Shown here one piece after another: positions 25,101-37,100 of a stretch of 64,000 nucleotides of DNA (positions are counted from its first letter, which is position 1; every line of letters begins with the position of its first letter). The position numbers and the translations under genes are program-made. Location: contig NC_051107.1 of the NCBI RefSeq assembly GCF_901709675.1, positions 1,729,501 to 1,793,500 of the forward strand, written 5' to 3'. The notes under the pieces were generated by a model. The model worked only from the letters and a program-made list of their open reading frames with translations, did not search any database and was not told the DNA's origin. This stretch comes from Syngnathus acus. Its lineage: Eukaryota; Chordata; Actinopteri; Syngnathiformes; Syngnathidae.

Positions 25101-28100
25101 CGTTAGCTCAGACGTTAGCTGGAGCAGGGTGGCTTGCTGCTCTAAAAGTGTGGTAATGTCTTGCCGTATCAGGTCAATGGATGATTTAAGTTCATCGTAA
25201 CCCTCATTTTTTTTGGAGGGCGGCATAGCGTAAAGTTCGAAAAAGTTAGGCTCTATAAAGTTCAGTTATCAAAACAATTCGGTCACCCGAAGTAGTGCAA
25301 AAGTTTCCCTCGTTTGCTAACCGTTTGCTAACTTACGGCCCCGTATCTAAAAAAAGTCTGACAACTGTTCTCCCTGCTGCCCTCTGGGAAGAGGTTTCGC
25401 AGCATCCGCTCAGGTTGTGGGTTCAAACCCTCAGGTTGTGGGTTCAAACCCTCAGGTTGTGGGTTCAGTTGGCGGAGCCGGTCTTCACCCTGCCCAGGGT
25501 TTGGTGCCCACACACCGTGCCTGTATTGGGGTTAGGCGGGAGGTAAAGCCCTAATTGGCAAGCTCTTCAGACACTAACCCCATCAGCTAATTGGCACGGT
25601 GAGTGGGCATCAGTGAAATATTAGTGATTGATTGGTGGATGAATGGATGGATGGAACATAGTGTCAGGACAACAGTTGATGAGAAGAGTCGTCACGTTTT
25701 TTCACAGAGCCTCTTTTCAAGCTCACCTCATATGTCATATCTGCATCTTGAACGCCTGGAAAAAAAAAAAGTTGAACTTTCTGTGTGCATTTGTTTTTTG
25801 TATTTTTGCGAGAACCTCCTGGCTCTTTCATTTATGAATAGTTCACTGCTTTCCACCTCTCTTGGTTCTGACAGGAGAGCTGTATCAGTTAGAGGGAAGT
25901 GAATGTTTGGCGCAACTAATGGCCCTCACGGCGCAGAGTTTGATTGAACGGTTGGGAAAACTTTGACACACCGAGAACAAAGACAGAGTAGCGTCGGGGA
26001 GCTTGTGAAGAGCTAAAAAATTCTGGGTGATCTATGTGCAGGGAAGATTGGGGAATAAATAGAGGCGCCTGGAAAGAGCAGACAAAATAAAGATATTGAT
26101 CTAAGAAGCCGTTTTGAAAACAACCTTCAATTAGGAAACATACCAATCTAAGACTTTGCACAAAGGGGAATAAATAAAGTCCAGCAGTGACTCGATAAGC
26201 AGTTATTCTGGAAAGTATTCAACGGCAGGCAGGTTAGAGGTGACCCTGAAAGTGTTGACATGGACTTGATGGACAGATGCTGGGGTGGATCGTGAGCCCC
26301 CAGCCCAGTTTCATCAGACCACAAGTACCACCTGCTGCTGCGTGCAATGAATATTCATGAAAAGACTGCAAAAAATGTCCATTGCATCCTGATCACACAA
26401 GGCTACAAACATACCGAGGTGGGCTTCATGTACAAGACAGGCAAGGCACGTATGTCCGGCAACACGTCTGTTCCATTCACTTTGGTCCCCCTGGGGTTGG
26501 CTTTGTTTTCCAAAGCCGAGTAGATGTACCTCCAATTACAGGTTCTTAGGTTTGTCCTCTGCCAAAGCTCTGAGGAGGATTTTTCCAACTCTGACTGAAT
26601 GCAAACACGGGATATTTCTGCCACCTGTATTCCCTTACACATGTCAGAAAAAACAATTTTCTTGGAAACCTGTTTCCATCTTTTCCACCTTGTTCCTGTT
26701 GCGCTCTTGATTTGCCCCATGCTCCGTATGTCTTACCTGAAATCGTCGTACATATGCCCCCCATGTCTTGGTAATGAAGGTTCAGCCTTTCGTATCTCAT
26801 TCGTGCGTGTTGGACATGACAGATGAGTAGGAACCTCCAGAGGTTGCGCTCCCCTGGGCTTGCGACAAAGGCAAAGGCTCCTCGGGATGATCAATCAATC
26901 GGTTTACACTGCAGGCGCCTGATCGGCCAATTAATCAATCCGTGGGTCCGGCAGATGTCGTCGTTTCTCAGCAAAGCAGACACCGGTGCAGCAGGCACGG
27001 TCGGGATCTTCAACAAAGGCCGGGAGGCTTGAAGTGTCAGGGAGTAGAAAGGAAATTGATTTTTCATGTTTCTACCAGGATTTTAAGCTTTGTGCGCTCA
27101 CAAGCCATTTATTTTTCACCGGAGGATCATTTCCCTAGATGCTCTCCCTGCTTTCCCTGAAAATATCCTTAGAGGCAGCAACCCGAGTTATCTCTGATAC
27201 GATTATTCATTACCATAAATTCAACTGTTCATGCTTTCCCCCTCAAATATGAGCATATTTTTAAAACCTCAACAAATTCAGAAGAGAGTGTGAGCAAGCT
27301 GTCTCAGGATTATTAATCGTCGGTTTGACCCGTGTTCAAAGTCAATGAGGTCCGAACTCCGCTAGGACACTTCATTTTAATGCATTCAGTGAGACGCCAA
27401 CGGGAACCACCTACGTCTTTTGCACCTTGACCTTTGCGTTGGACTTTTGGTCCCTGTCCCGGGCAGGTCACCCTTCTGATCTGTTGGGGTCGTTGGATCG
27501 TCACTCACTGTGCAAATAGATCCCGAGGGGGTGTCATTCTGTCTGAAGTCTGAGGTGATGGCTTCATTTGCCACAGTCCTCCTTGCTTGTTGCAGGAGTT
27601 TATATGCACCTTAATAGACAATTAAATAGAAATACCAAATACTTTTCCAACCAACATTAAAATGCCAGTTCTTTTTTAATCTATCATCGGAGTCCCTCGT
27701 TATTATTCTATTTGCATCCCGGCCGATCCTTTTTCCACCCTTCCCGCGTCTCCTGTGCCAGCTACACCTCGACCATGCCAATTAACACCAAAGCACAGTC
27801 ACATTGCACTGCCCTTTGACCTCCACCCCCACTCCCTCACACTCCCCCTGCTTGTCGGAGCCCACTGGACACCCCCAAGCCTGCGGCTTTGCTATCACAT
27901 TGTGGCAAAGCTCTGTGATAGATGAGAGCAACCGTGACCTCACCGATCTGCAGCGCTGGCGTGGACGGCGTGAAGGGAGCATTGATTGTGATGTTACTCC
28001 TGACAAGGCTGAGTTGGACAGGAGGGAGGCGAGGCAAAATACACCAAGGTTATGGATGAGCTGTTGTTAGTTAATACGGTGAGATTTGATTTGTGCCCTA

Positions 28101-31100
28101 TCGATTTTAGCACCCTTGTAAGATTATTTTCATCGAGTGAGCACTCACTGTAACTTTTAAGTCATGCCGTAATATTACAACATAGACGGTTTTATCACTG
28201 AGGTGTGAAATGACCATCACATACAGACTTTGAATCCAGTCTTGAAGTTGACGTACAAATTACCAGTCCAGTTATTGGTGATCCGGAGATTTTTCCTTCT
28301 GTTAGAGAACACCAAGGAACGAGGGGGAAAAGAAATCCATAGGGGAACAGCAGGTGCCTGACACTGCACTATTCAACTGTGTTCATCATTCTGCCATCCT
28401 CCACAACCTTGGTCCACAGCTCAAACTGCGGCACTCGGCTAATTAAAAAACACGATTGTCCTTAATTATTCAACGGCTGGCTAATTGATATTCACAGAGG
28501 CATTCACCTCGCCTAAATGATCCGTTTAATCTGACCACCGTGGTCGCAGTTCCATCGCCTTGTCACCCTGGGCCAATGTGCTTCGACACCTAATAGGAAC
28601 CCAGGAGAGGGTGGCCACAAGTTTAGGGAGGTATAAAAGTTTCTCTTCGGTGGTGGTAAGTATAAATACTTGTCCTGTTTCTCTGTAAATGCCACTCGTA
28701 TGTCTTTGCAGATTTCTTTCTTCCTCTCCAAACCTTTCATTCAAATTGCATCCGGGCTCAAAGTGGAATAAAACAAGGGCTTCTTCATTCTTTCAGAATC
28801 ACCTTTTATTATTCTCAATCTGTCGCTTCCCATACCACCGAAATTCATTTCCACAACTTCTGCTCGTCTCATCTTTTCCCTCGTCTTGTTTTTTTTCCCT
28901 CCCTCAACTCGTCCTCAAGCCACAGCCGCCTCTTCGTTACAGGGACAAAAGGTGTATGGGTAGTGGTTAGCTCGATGCTATTGTTTGGCCTTTAGCGTGA
29001 TTAGATTATCTTTTAAAGTCCGCTGAAAGGGAGCGATCACTCGGAAGTAATCCTGACATAGTGTGGACGTCGGGGTCTGAATGTGTCGTCAAGGAGGCGG
29101 GCCGACATGCCCGCCAGCAGATTTAATGCGCGCGCAAGGAAAACCCCAGGGTGCTCATTTTCTATCACAACCTCTCCTCCTTTAATGGCACCTTAAGTCT
29201 CGCCTTCAGCACACATTTATCTCCGCCTGCCCGCCCAGCCTCTGTGGGTACAGCTGCTCTGGCTGCGGTGTGGATCTATGTGTGTGTGCGCTTCGGATCA
29301 ATGTCTGAGGTTCTGTTTGTGTCCCACCGTCTGAGTGCATCTTTTGTCTGCAAAGCCGGACGTCTTCAGGCTCAACATTGAGCTTCAGCACGCGTGTGAC
29401 TCCTCACAAACCCTCCCACTTGCTCGACTTGCTCTTGCAAATCCATTGTCAGCCATGTTTTTGGGGAATTTGGTTCTGAGAATTGAAGTTTCCACCAGGC
29501 CGTACAGTTGAGTTCAATTATTCGCTTGTGTGTGATTAATTGGAATATCCTGATATGAACAAAATTAATTGTGATGTAGGGCTGTCACTATTGAATATTT
29601 TTTAAACCGATTATTCAATCGATGAATCGAATGACATTTTATTTTGCACGAAATTTGATTACAAAACACTGTTTATCTGGTATTGTTAATGATAAAAACA
29701 AGTAAATAACTAAACAATATCACACAGGGATTAAGATACTCATCACCTTTTTTAAAACTGATTCAGTTTTTGGTGCGGTTATTGTTTTAGATTTTTGCAA
29801 ATCAAGCACAAAAGCTAATCTGTTCTGAAGAATTAATACAAAAATAAAATAATACCTGTTAAGAGGCTGATATTAGCAGGTTTGGATCATTCTAACGTAA
29901 AAAAGTGCTTTAAACAATTACTCGATTATTAAAATAGTCGTCGATTAATTTAATAATCGATTATCTGTCGAGTAATCGATTAATTTTGACAGCTCTATTG
30001 GTAATTTCTGGCTCTAATTTTCATCCATCAATAAAAGTCATTTTAATTGTCACTCACCAAAGTCGTTATGTTGTGGTCGGAAAAGGCCGACGCTCAGGAG
30101 GTGTTAAAAAAATTTCACATTTTGAAAGACTTTACATTGAAAACCCATTGAAATGTGCACTAGAATGTTCCGTACATGACCACACTAACAAATCAATCGC
30201 ACGTGTCTCAGTTTTGTAGTCCGATAACAGTTCAGCCTCTCTGTGACATCATCAGAGTCATAACGAATGCAGCTCCATCCGCAAGTGAATGGAGTATTTG
30301 AACACAGATGCTTATCGGCGCACGGTGAAATTGGATGGGCTAATGCATTTTTTTTTCATTAGGTGTACTTCCGTCATTATCTCGGTCTCCTTCAAACAAA
30401 AGCGCTGGCTTCAAGGCCTCATTTGCATTGCTGTTATCCTCCAGAACAGTCCTTTGCAGTGTGTCGGTATATGACATTAATGCATACACATGAAGAAAGG
30501 TCTAGCTTATATAAAGTACAACTGTATAGATTGTGAGGCTCAAGTGTGAATAGTAAACCTCTCAATGTTGATAAAGTTCATGGTTATATAAGATATGAAT
30601 TTTCCTCTTTGCTCCCTTGTTTTCTTTGCTTCCTTAATCAGGAGATTGAACTTGGGGTAAGTCTTCAACAATTTCCAATAAAAGTGTTTTTCATGTTAGA
30701 GCGAAGGATTTCTTTTCCTACTTTGTTTTGTCAGCCGTACGTCAATGGCATACACATTTCAGCTGAGGCCTTGAAGCCCACTGCTGTGACTTCAAAAGAT
30801 GCGTCAATGTACTCTGTTCATTCTGTTAAAACTAAACTTGTTTCTCAAAATTCCGCAAATTCTCCTTTTCTATCTTTTTGAATGTTAATTGAAACTCATA
30901 ACGTCATGGTTTTGAGTGCCATTCAAAATGCAAGTGAAGTAAAGGTCAATCAATCAGATGCCAACATTTCACACTCCTTTTCAAACCGTTCCGATTCAAA
31001 TCTGTAACCTTCACCTAAATTACATTTATTTTTCATCTCCACTGTTCGAGATATTCCGGTTATTTTATCCCTTATACTATCAGACGTACGTTCAGCATAG

Positions 31101-34100
31101 TAAACGTATACGACAGTAATACCCGTTCATACCGATGATTAATATTATCCTTTTTATATCATATGTCCCTGAAGTTGTAAAGGGCATCTAGAAAATGTAA
31201 AAAAAAAACAAGCTTAAAAAGAAACTATGTCATTAAGTTTCAGTCTCAAACACACGTTTATTCATCTTTTTATAACATGTTTTTGTGTGTGTGCAGGGCA
31301 AGCAGCTGGCGGCTAAAGAGGCCGACCTGAGCAAGCAGGAAGCCTTCTACAAGGAGCAGGTGGCTCGGTTGGAGGAGATGGTGAGTTTGCATCGGGCTGA
31401 AAATGACTGCAGGAATGGACAAAAAAAATTCTATTTAACCGCATTTGTCGTATTTTTGGGGACACCTAATAACCAACCTGAAGCAACCTCAAGATCTTTT
31501 TTCCCCATTATCCCTTCTCCACACCTCTGCCTCAAGGACAAAGGCTGAAAATGTTTTTCTCTTGTCCATGAAAATTGACACCGCCCCCCAAACTAAATCC
31601 TCCACAAACGTGTACAAGGTTCTATCACGTTGTGCAAATGGCAGGTTCACGCGGGGAAGCTAAAAGACCTGCAAGTCAAAGTGCAGGGTCAACGCTACCC
31701 CCGCACACTCGTGCTGCTTTCAAATCCCACAATAAAATGCCCTGTTGATACGATCACGTTTCACCTTCATGGAAGAAGGTCAGCATTGCACAGTTTCATT
31801 TTCCTCATTTCACCCTCAAAAAGTTTTGTTTTTCAATGTCATATTTATTTAATATATTGGGCAATGAAATTTAGTATCATTTAACTACTTATTAGACTTA
31901 TTATTTTTTGGGCTATACGGTGCATCGGAATATAAGACACGGTCACAATTCGCAGGTCTATTTTTGAAAATTTTGTCTAACTTTATTGAACTTTGACATC
32001 CACCTGATTGTAAGGCACTCTTGTCGATTTTTGAGAAAATTAAAGGATTTTAAGAGCGCTTTATTGTTCGAAAAATACGGTACCGTAAGTGAGACAGAAA
32101 AAAATTATAAATCTCTTTTTTTGGGCTTTTTATTAATTTAATGTTCAGTCTTCTGGACTAACAGTTTTTTTATGATACAAGAAAGGGAAATATTTTAATA
32201 TAAATGACACCACTGGAAATAAACCATATCGTGATAATGGCACGGATTTTAAATGCAGCTTTTAAATCATTATTCTGCTACATTCTCTTGATGATTCAGA
32301 TGAGGACACCTAATAGTGATAATGACCCCAGAGCTCTTTATTCTTATCTTCTTAAAAACGTGATTTAAAAAAAAAAAAGCACTCGATGGAAAATGGTTGA
32401 AAAGATGAGTTTCAACAAGCAGGGAGGCATTATCGACTCCACGTGGGGACCATTCATCAGCTACCTTGTCCTTTGATCAATAACGTGCCGATCAGAGTGT
32501 CAACAGATCACCTTCGCACGCCAGAGCGAGGCTGGAAAGGTAGAATAATCAAAAAAAGAGAGTTTGGAGAAAAGTTCGTATCTGATGCATCTCTCCAAAG
32601 TCCAGTTTTGCTTAGAAGCTGCATTTCTTTTTTTTGCAGCAAATGAGATTTTGAAACTCCTTGGCAGTATCTCCCCTCGCCGTTTCTATGCCCTCTCGTC
32701 TTTTTACCTCAGGCTGCTCTCAACATATTTCACTTTCACGGAAAAGTAGCAGAGGAACACTGCGAAACAGAGAGAGAGAATATAAGCCTGATATATATTG
32801 CACGTCTGTTCCAATCCAACATGGCCATTCATCAGAGAGGCTCCCAGTGACAGGCCATCAGCGCGCTTGCAGGCAGCTCAGCCTGATGCCTCCGCTGCTG
32901 CTTCTCATTGGGCCCGCAGCGAGCAAATAGCCTCTGAAAACAATATCTATATATTTATTACGTCTTCACTCAATACCTGCCCGCTGTAAAACAATCTCAT
33001 ATTTAACAATCAACCGCCGTGTGTTTTCTTTCCTTTCCGGCGCATCTGTCTCTCTCTGGACTTTCTCTTATCAGCATTTTCCCTCCCACGCAGCACGTTA
33101 ATTCCATCTTTTTTCCTCCCCCACACGGTATTTTCTTCATCTTTGCTAGCTTGGCGTATTGATGAAATTTGATTTATTTTCGCCTTCCCAAGGAGGACGG
33201 TGAGGGTGGCATTAGTCACGAGTGAAAAGATAAAGTGTTTTGAAAAATAAGGGGTATCTTCCGATTTCTCAGGTGATATTGTCCTTATGAATCACATCTG
33301 AAAAATCATTTTTAGCAAAAGGAAGTTGCATCCCTCACTTCCCCCTTTGCAGAAATGCTCTGTGGTGCATGTTGTGGTTCCTGCTTAGCTGCAGATAAGC
33401 CCCAAGAAGAAGCCATTAGCACCTGCCGCTATTTGCTCCCATTCATTAAAAATGTCCAATTAAGCTAAAGGATGTTTGCATGTTTATTTTAATGCAGCTC
33501 CTATCTTTTCCATATCGCCGCAGTGCACTAGCGGTAATGACTTAATTTGTCTTCTGACACCCTGTCACACCCCAGCCTAACCAAAAAACTGTCATTGAAT
33601 GCTGAGTTGATAGCAATTGATTTGTTTGCAGGGTAAACGCAGGCCGAGGTTTTGTTTATCCAGTGACGAATTTCCAGCTTGGTATGATGTTGTCATTGGT
33701 TGTAGAAAATAGATATTCACCTGAAGCTACTTTTCAGTCAGTCGTGGAAATAATATGCCCAATTAACCACAAACTGATTTAAAATTGTCGATGATCATTG
33801 ATCATTGTGTTTCTGATTTCTTTACCGTATTTTTTCAACAATGAGGCGTGTTTAATTTTGCGAAGTTTCCTTATACAAAGCAGACAATTACTTGGAAAAC
33901 ATATTTTTCTGTCAATTGTTATGCAAATAATATGCCCACTTAACCCGCGCTGGGTTATAAGGTACATTACCCGAAAACAAACCAGCACACCAAATAAATC
34001 CAACTTTATTCAACGTCATTTACATAAAGTGCTACTGATTATGGCGCACTATTGATTTTGGAGAAAAATTAAAGATATTAAGTGTGCCGTATAAAAATAC

Positions 34101-37100
34101 GGTACTAGTATTATTTCATTAGCTCGTTTAAAGGGAAAATACTCATTATCCTTTGTGATCCAAAATGGTCCCTCTTGGCTCATCAATCAGTTGCCGAACA
34201 ATTTGAGACTCAAATTGTGCTTTTCTGATTTTGTGCATCAATGTCCTGAAGCTGGAGTATGACAGTTGCGTGTGACGGTATGCACGTGACGGTGCATACA
34301 TTATTTATATATTGAAAGTGCCAATCACTGTCGCTGGAGGCCCTTTGTCTTCCCGGATGGATTAGTCCACTGATTAGTGCCAACCCTGCCATTTAGGCAG
34401 GTATTACTACTTGGAATTTATGATTCGGTCTCTACCGAGCTGACGGTTCAACTTCAGCACTCCGGAGATTGGAGAATACTTTCCTTCTTTCAACTTAAGG
34501 GAGCGCTTGAAAAATCTGCTTTTTTATCTGAAAACTTCAAAAAAAAAAAAAAAAGCTATTTCCAAATTCCTTTTTCCCGTGCTCTTGACAGTTTCTTTGT
34601 ATAAAATGAAAAGCACTCTGTTCAAGGCCAAGAGGGCACAGATACAGCATGAGCTTACAAGTTAGCGTTCTAACTTTCATTAGTTTTAGTTCTCAGCCAT
34701 CAAATACAAAACGAGAGAACCGTGACATTGTCTTGTATTTACATTTATACGGGAACAGCAGCAGATTCTATATTCCTTTTACTCCCTGTTGGATTCAAAA
34801 CAACCCAATTTGTGTTTAACATTCTCAAATGCAACCATTCATCAATTCTAGATTGAGTTTTGACTAATTAATGAACAAGCAGTCATCCATTTGACCTAAT
34901 GATAAACAATGACCCAATTCAAATCTTACTCCCATGTCCAGCACATACAAAGGGTATGTGAAATGCAATTTACATATCGATGTCACAAAATGGCCGTCAT
35001 CTTTTTGAATTATTTACCACAGGTGTCCCATTAATGTCGGACCGTTTTTCACAGTTGTCATGTCCCATCTCGCGTTGGCTCTCCAACACGATTATTGATC
35101 CTTTTTTTAGCAGTGCAGCTCATTCCTATTGATCTTTCCAGAATGATGACAAATGTCTTCCTTTATGAGAAGGTTAAGCTCGTACAGATACAACTTATCT
35201 AGCCGTCCAGCTATTCATCCATATACCTGTTAAATACAGTAACTCGGACATTTCACCAAATCAAAATTCTTTTGTGTAAAATGTGTACTGCGTCCACTCC
35301 ATCATGGCATCCCTTGCACTTTACAACCTCCTGACTACTCCATCATAAATGTGCGAAACATCCAGCCAAGGCAAGACTTTCCTTGAGCAGTTTAAATGTG
35401 GTCGCAGTGAATTTATATCGCCGTGTTTAAAGAAGTCATTCAGATGGAGTGGCCACGCGATGGCTTCATTTACGACGTCCCCTCCAGCGGGGGATTTTGA
35501 CCCGTTGTTTGTACACTGTTGACTAGCAACCCTCTGACCTTCCATGCTTGCCGCTTGTTGTTTTTCCAGCTGGTAATAGGCCTCTCCTCACAGTCATTTT
35601 TTTCCCCCACAAATGACAGGGATATCATTGAAGTGTTTCATATTACTCTGATTGCTTTTATCTGAAAAGTAGCCTTGCATGGTTTTGTACAAAGCACATT
35701 TTCCCCAAAAATAATTTAGACTCTTGAGCCTGTTTGTTTTTGTCTACAGAGTGCTCAGTCCTACAAGGTCACCACTGAGAACTACCACAAAGCCGCTGAC
35801 CAAGTGAATGCCAAGTTCAAGTAAGTCCCCACTCACTTATTCCAAGACTTTCAAGTCAGCGCTATCCGAAATGAACATATTCATCGCAATTCTGTGCCTT
35901 ATATTGAATTATATGCAAGCCACATTGTAACCAGTGGCTTTCAATCAGGGGCAGCATTAGTGAAGCCCATTAACTCATGTTGATGATGCAGCTGAGTGAT
36001 AAGCCTGATGGTATGTTGATGATAGCTGACGGGGCTTTTCTTATGCTCGTTTGAAGTGGTAGTTTACGAAGACTTAATAGGATGTAGTTAATTGAAGTTA
36101 GGGCAATACTTCTTGAGCATCTTAAACGGAATTAAAAAAGTATAGTCAAGGGACATCGCAGTACGTCGGGGCCATACATCCGTCCATGCAAGGTTGAGTT
36201 GCGGAGACAGCAACCTGAGCAGAGAAGCCAAGAATACCTATCCCCAGCCACTTCATTCAGTTTTTCCGGGTTTGGATCCAGAGATGTTCCCAGACTACCT
36301 GAAAGACTTTCTCTCTAGTGTGTCGTGGGTCTTCGGGTTATGCCTGGAACATTTTACCAGGGAGGCGTCCAGTAGGCATGTCCAAACCATCTCATTTATG
36401 GTTCTACTCTGAGCCCCTCTCAGATAACCAAAGAACCCAGACACCCTGCAGAGGAAACTCATTTTGACTGTATTGGTGATGTCATGACCCACAGCTCCTG
36501 ACCTTTGGTGAAGGTGGAAAGGTCAAATCATGGACTTATTCACCATGCAGAGTCCGCATCACTGCAGATCCTGCACCAATGCACAATTCTTCTTTCATGA
36601 CCCCAAGACACTTGAACTCCCCCACTTGTGGCAGGATCTCATTCTAACCCGAAAGGGCATTGCACCTTATTCCAATTTAGAACCAAAATTTGGAAGTGCT
36701 GATTCTCATCGCAAGGTTGTGAACAGAATCGGTGAGAAAGGGCAGCCTTGGCGAAGTTAAACCTTCATTGGAAACATATCTGACTTACTGGAGGTAATGC
36801 GAGTGTGACTCGCCGTAAAGGGAGCGAGCAGACCATTGGGTCCACACTCGTATGCTGGTATACCCGTAACCCTGATAGTGTAAAGATTGATTACAGTAAT
36901 GAGGCCATTTGCTGAAGAAGGTAATAATAAACTAGCATGTGTGTAACATGTATCCAACACACACATGTAACCCAAGTACTTGAAGAATCTTTCCCCATTC
37001 TCGTTCCATCCGTCTTCTTAATAAGAGGCCATTAGACTCCATAGTAATGTAGGGAAAGTGGATGAGGATGCCGCGAACGGTGGGGGCCAAATTGGGCCCC

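Larger units (their letters stand above)
20721..25360 (-). mobile_element. Apparently full-length two-ORF non-LTR retrotransposon (Jockey/CR1/L2-like)
   Basis: Antisense in chchd3 intron 4. In element order it has a short 5' UTR, ORF1 (25226-24486), a 131-base spacer, ORF2 (24354-21256), and a 3' UTR of about 535 bases ending in (TAAAC)n followed by about 11 A bases at 20721-20750. Both ORFs are open without stops or frameshifts, so the insertion is probably young. An APE-type endonuclease joined to an RT without RNase H fits the Jockey/CR1/L2 group; the clade cannot be fixed by eye. The 5' border is approximate (between 25226 and about 25362, where a different LINE fragment begins). No target-site duplication was found. 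Confidence 0.9.
18825..31296 (+). other. chchd3: chchd3 intron 4
   Basis: 12.5 kb, the largest intron. It contains the antisense full-length LINE (20721-25360), an adjoining older LINE scrap and a 21-base tandem repeat (25362-25468), and a CGATTAAT-family copy (29577-29997). From 18825 to 20720 and from about 25470 to 29576 I see no recognised element or exon. A TAAT-rich, non-repetitive stretch lies at about 28380-28560. Confidence 0.8.
31381..35749 (+). other. chchd3: chchd3 intron 5
   Basis: 4.4-kb intron holding two ACCGTATTTTT-family copies (31898-32082 and 33824-34103). A TAAT-motif-rich stretch at about 33370-33610 is non-repetitive. No extra exon is recognised. Confidence 0.8.

Noticed and set aside
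25411-25468. tRNA or tRNA-derived SINE suggested by GGTTCAAACCC
   Set aside because: The B-box-like word is repeated by a 21-base tandem duplication; no A box or cloverleaf fold is visible.
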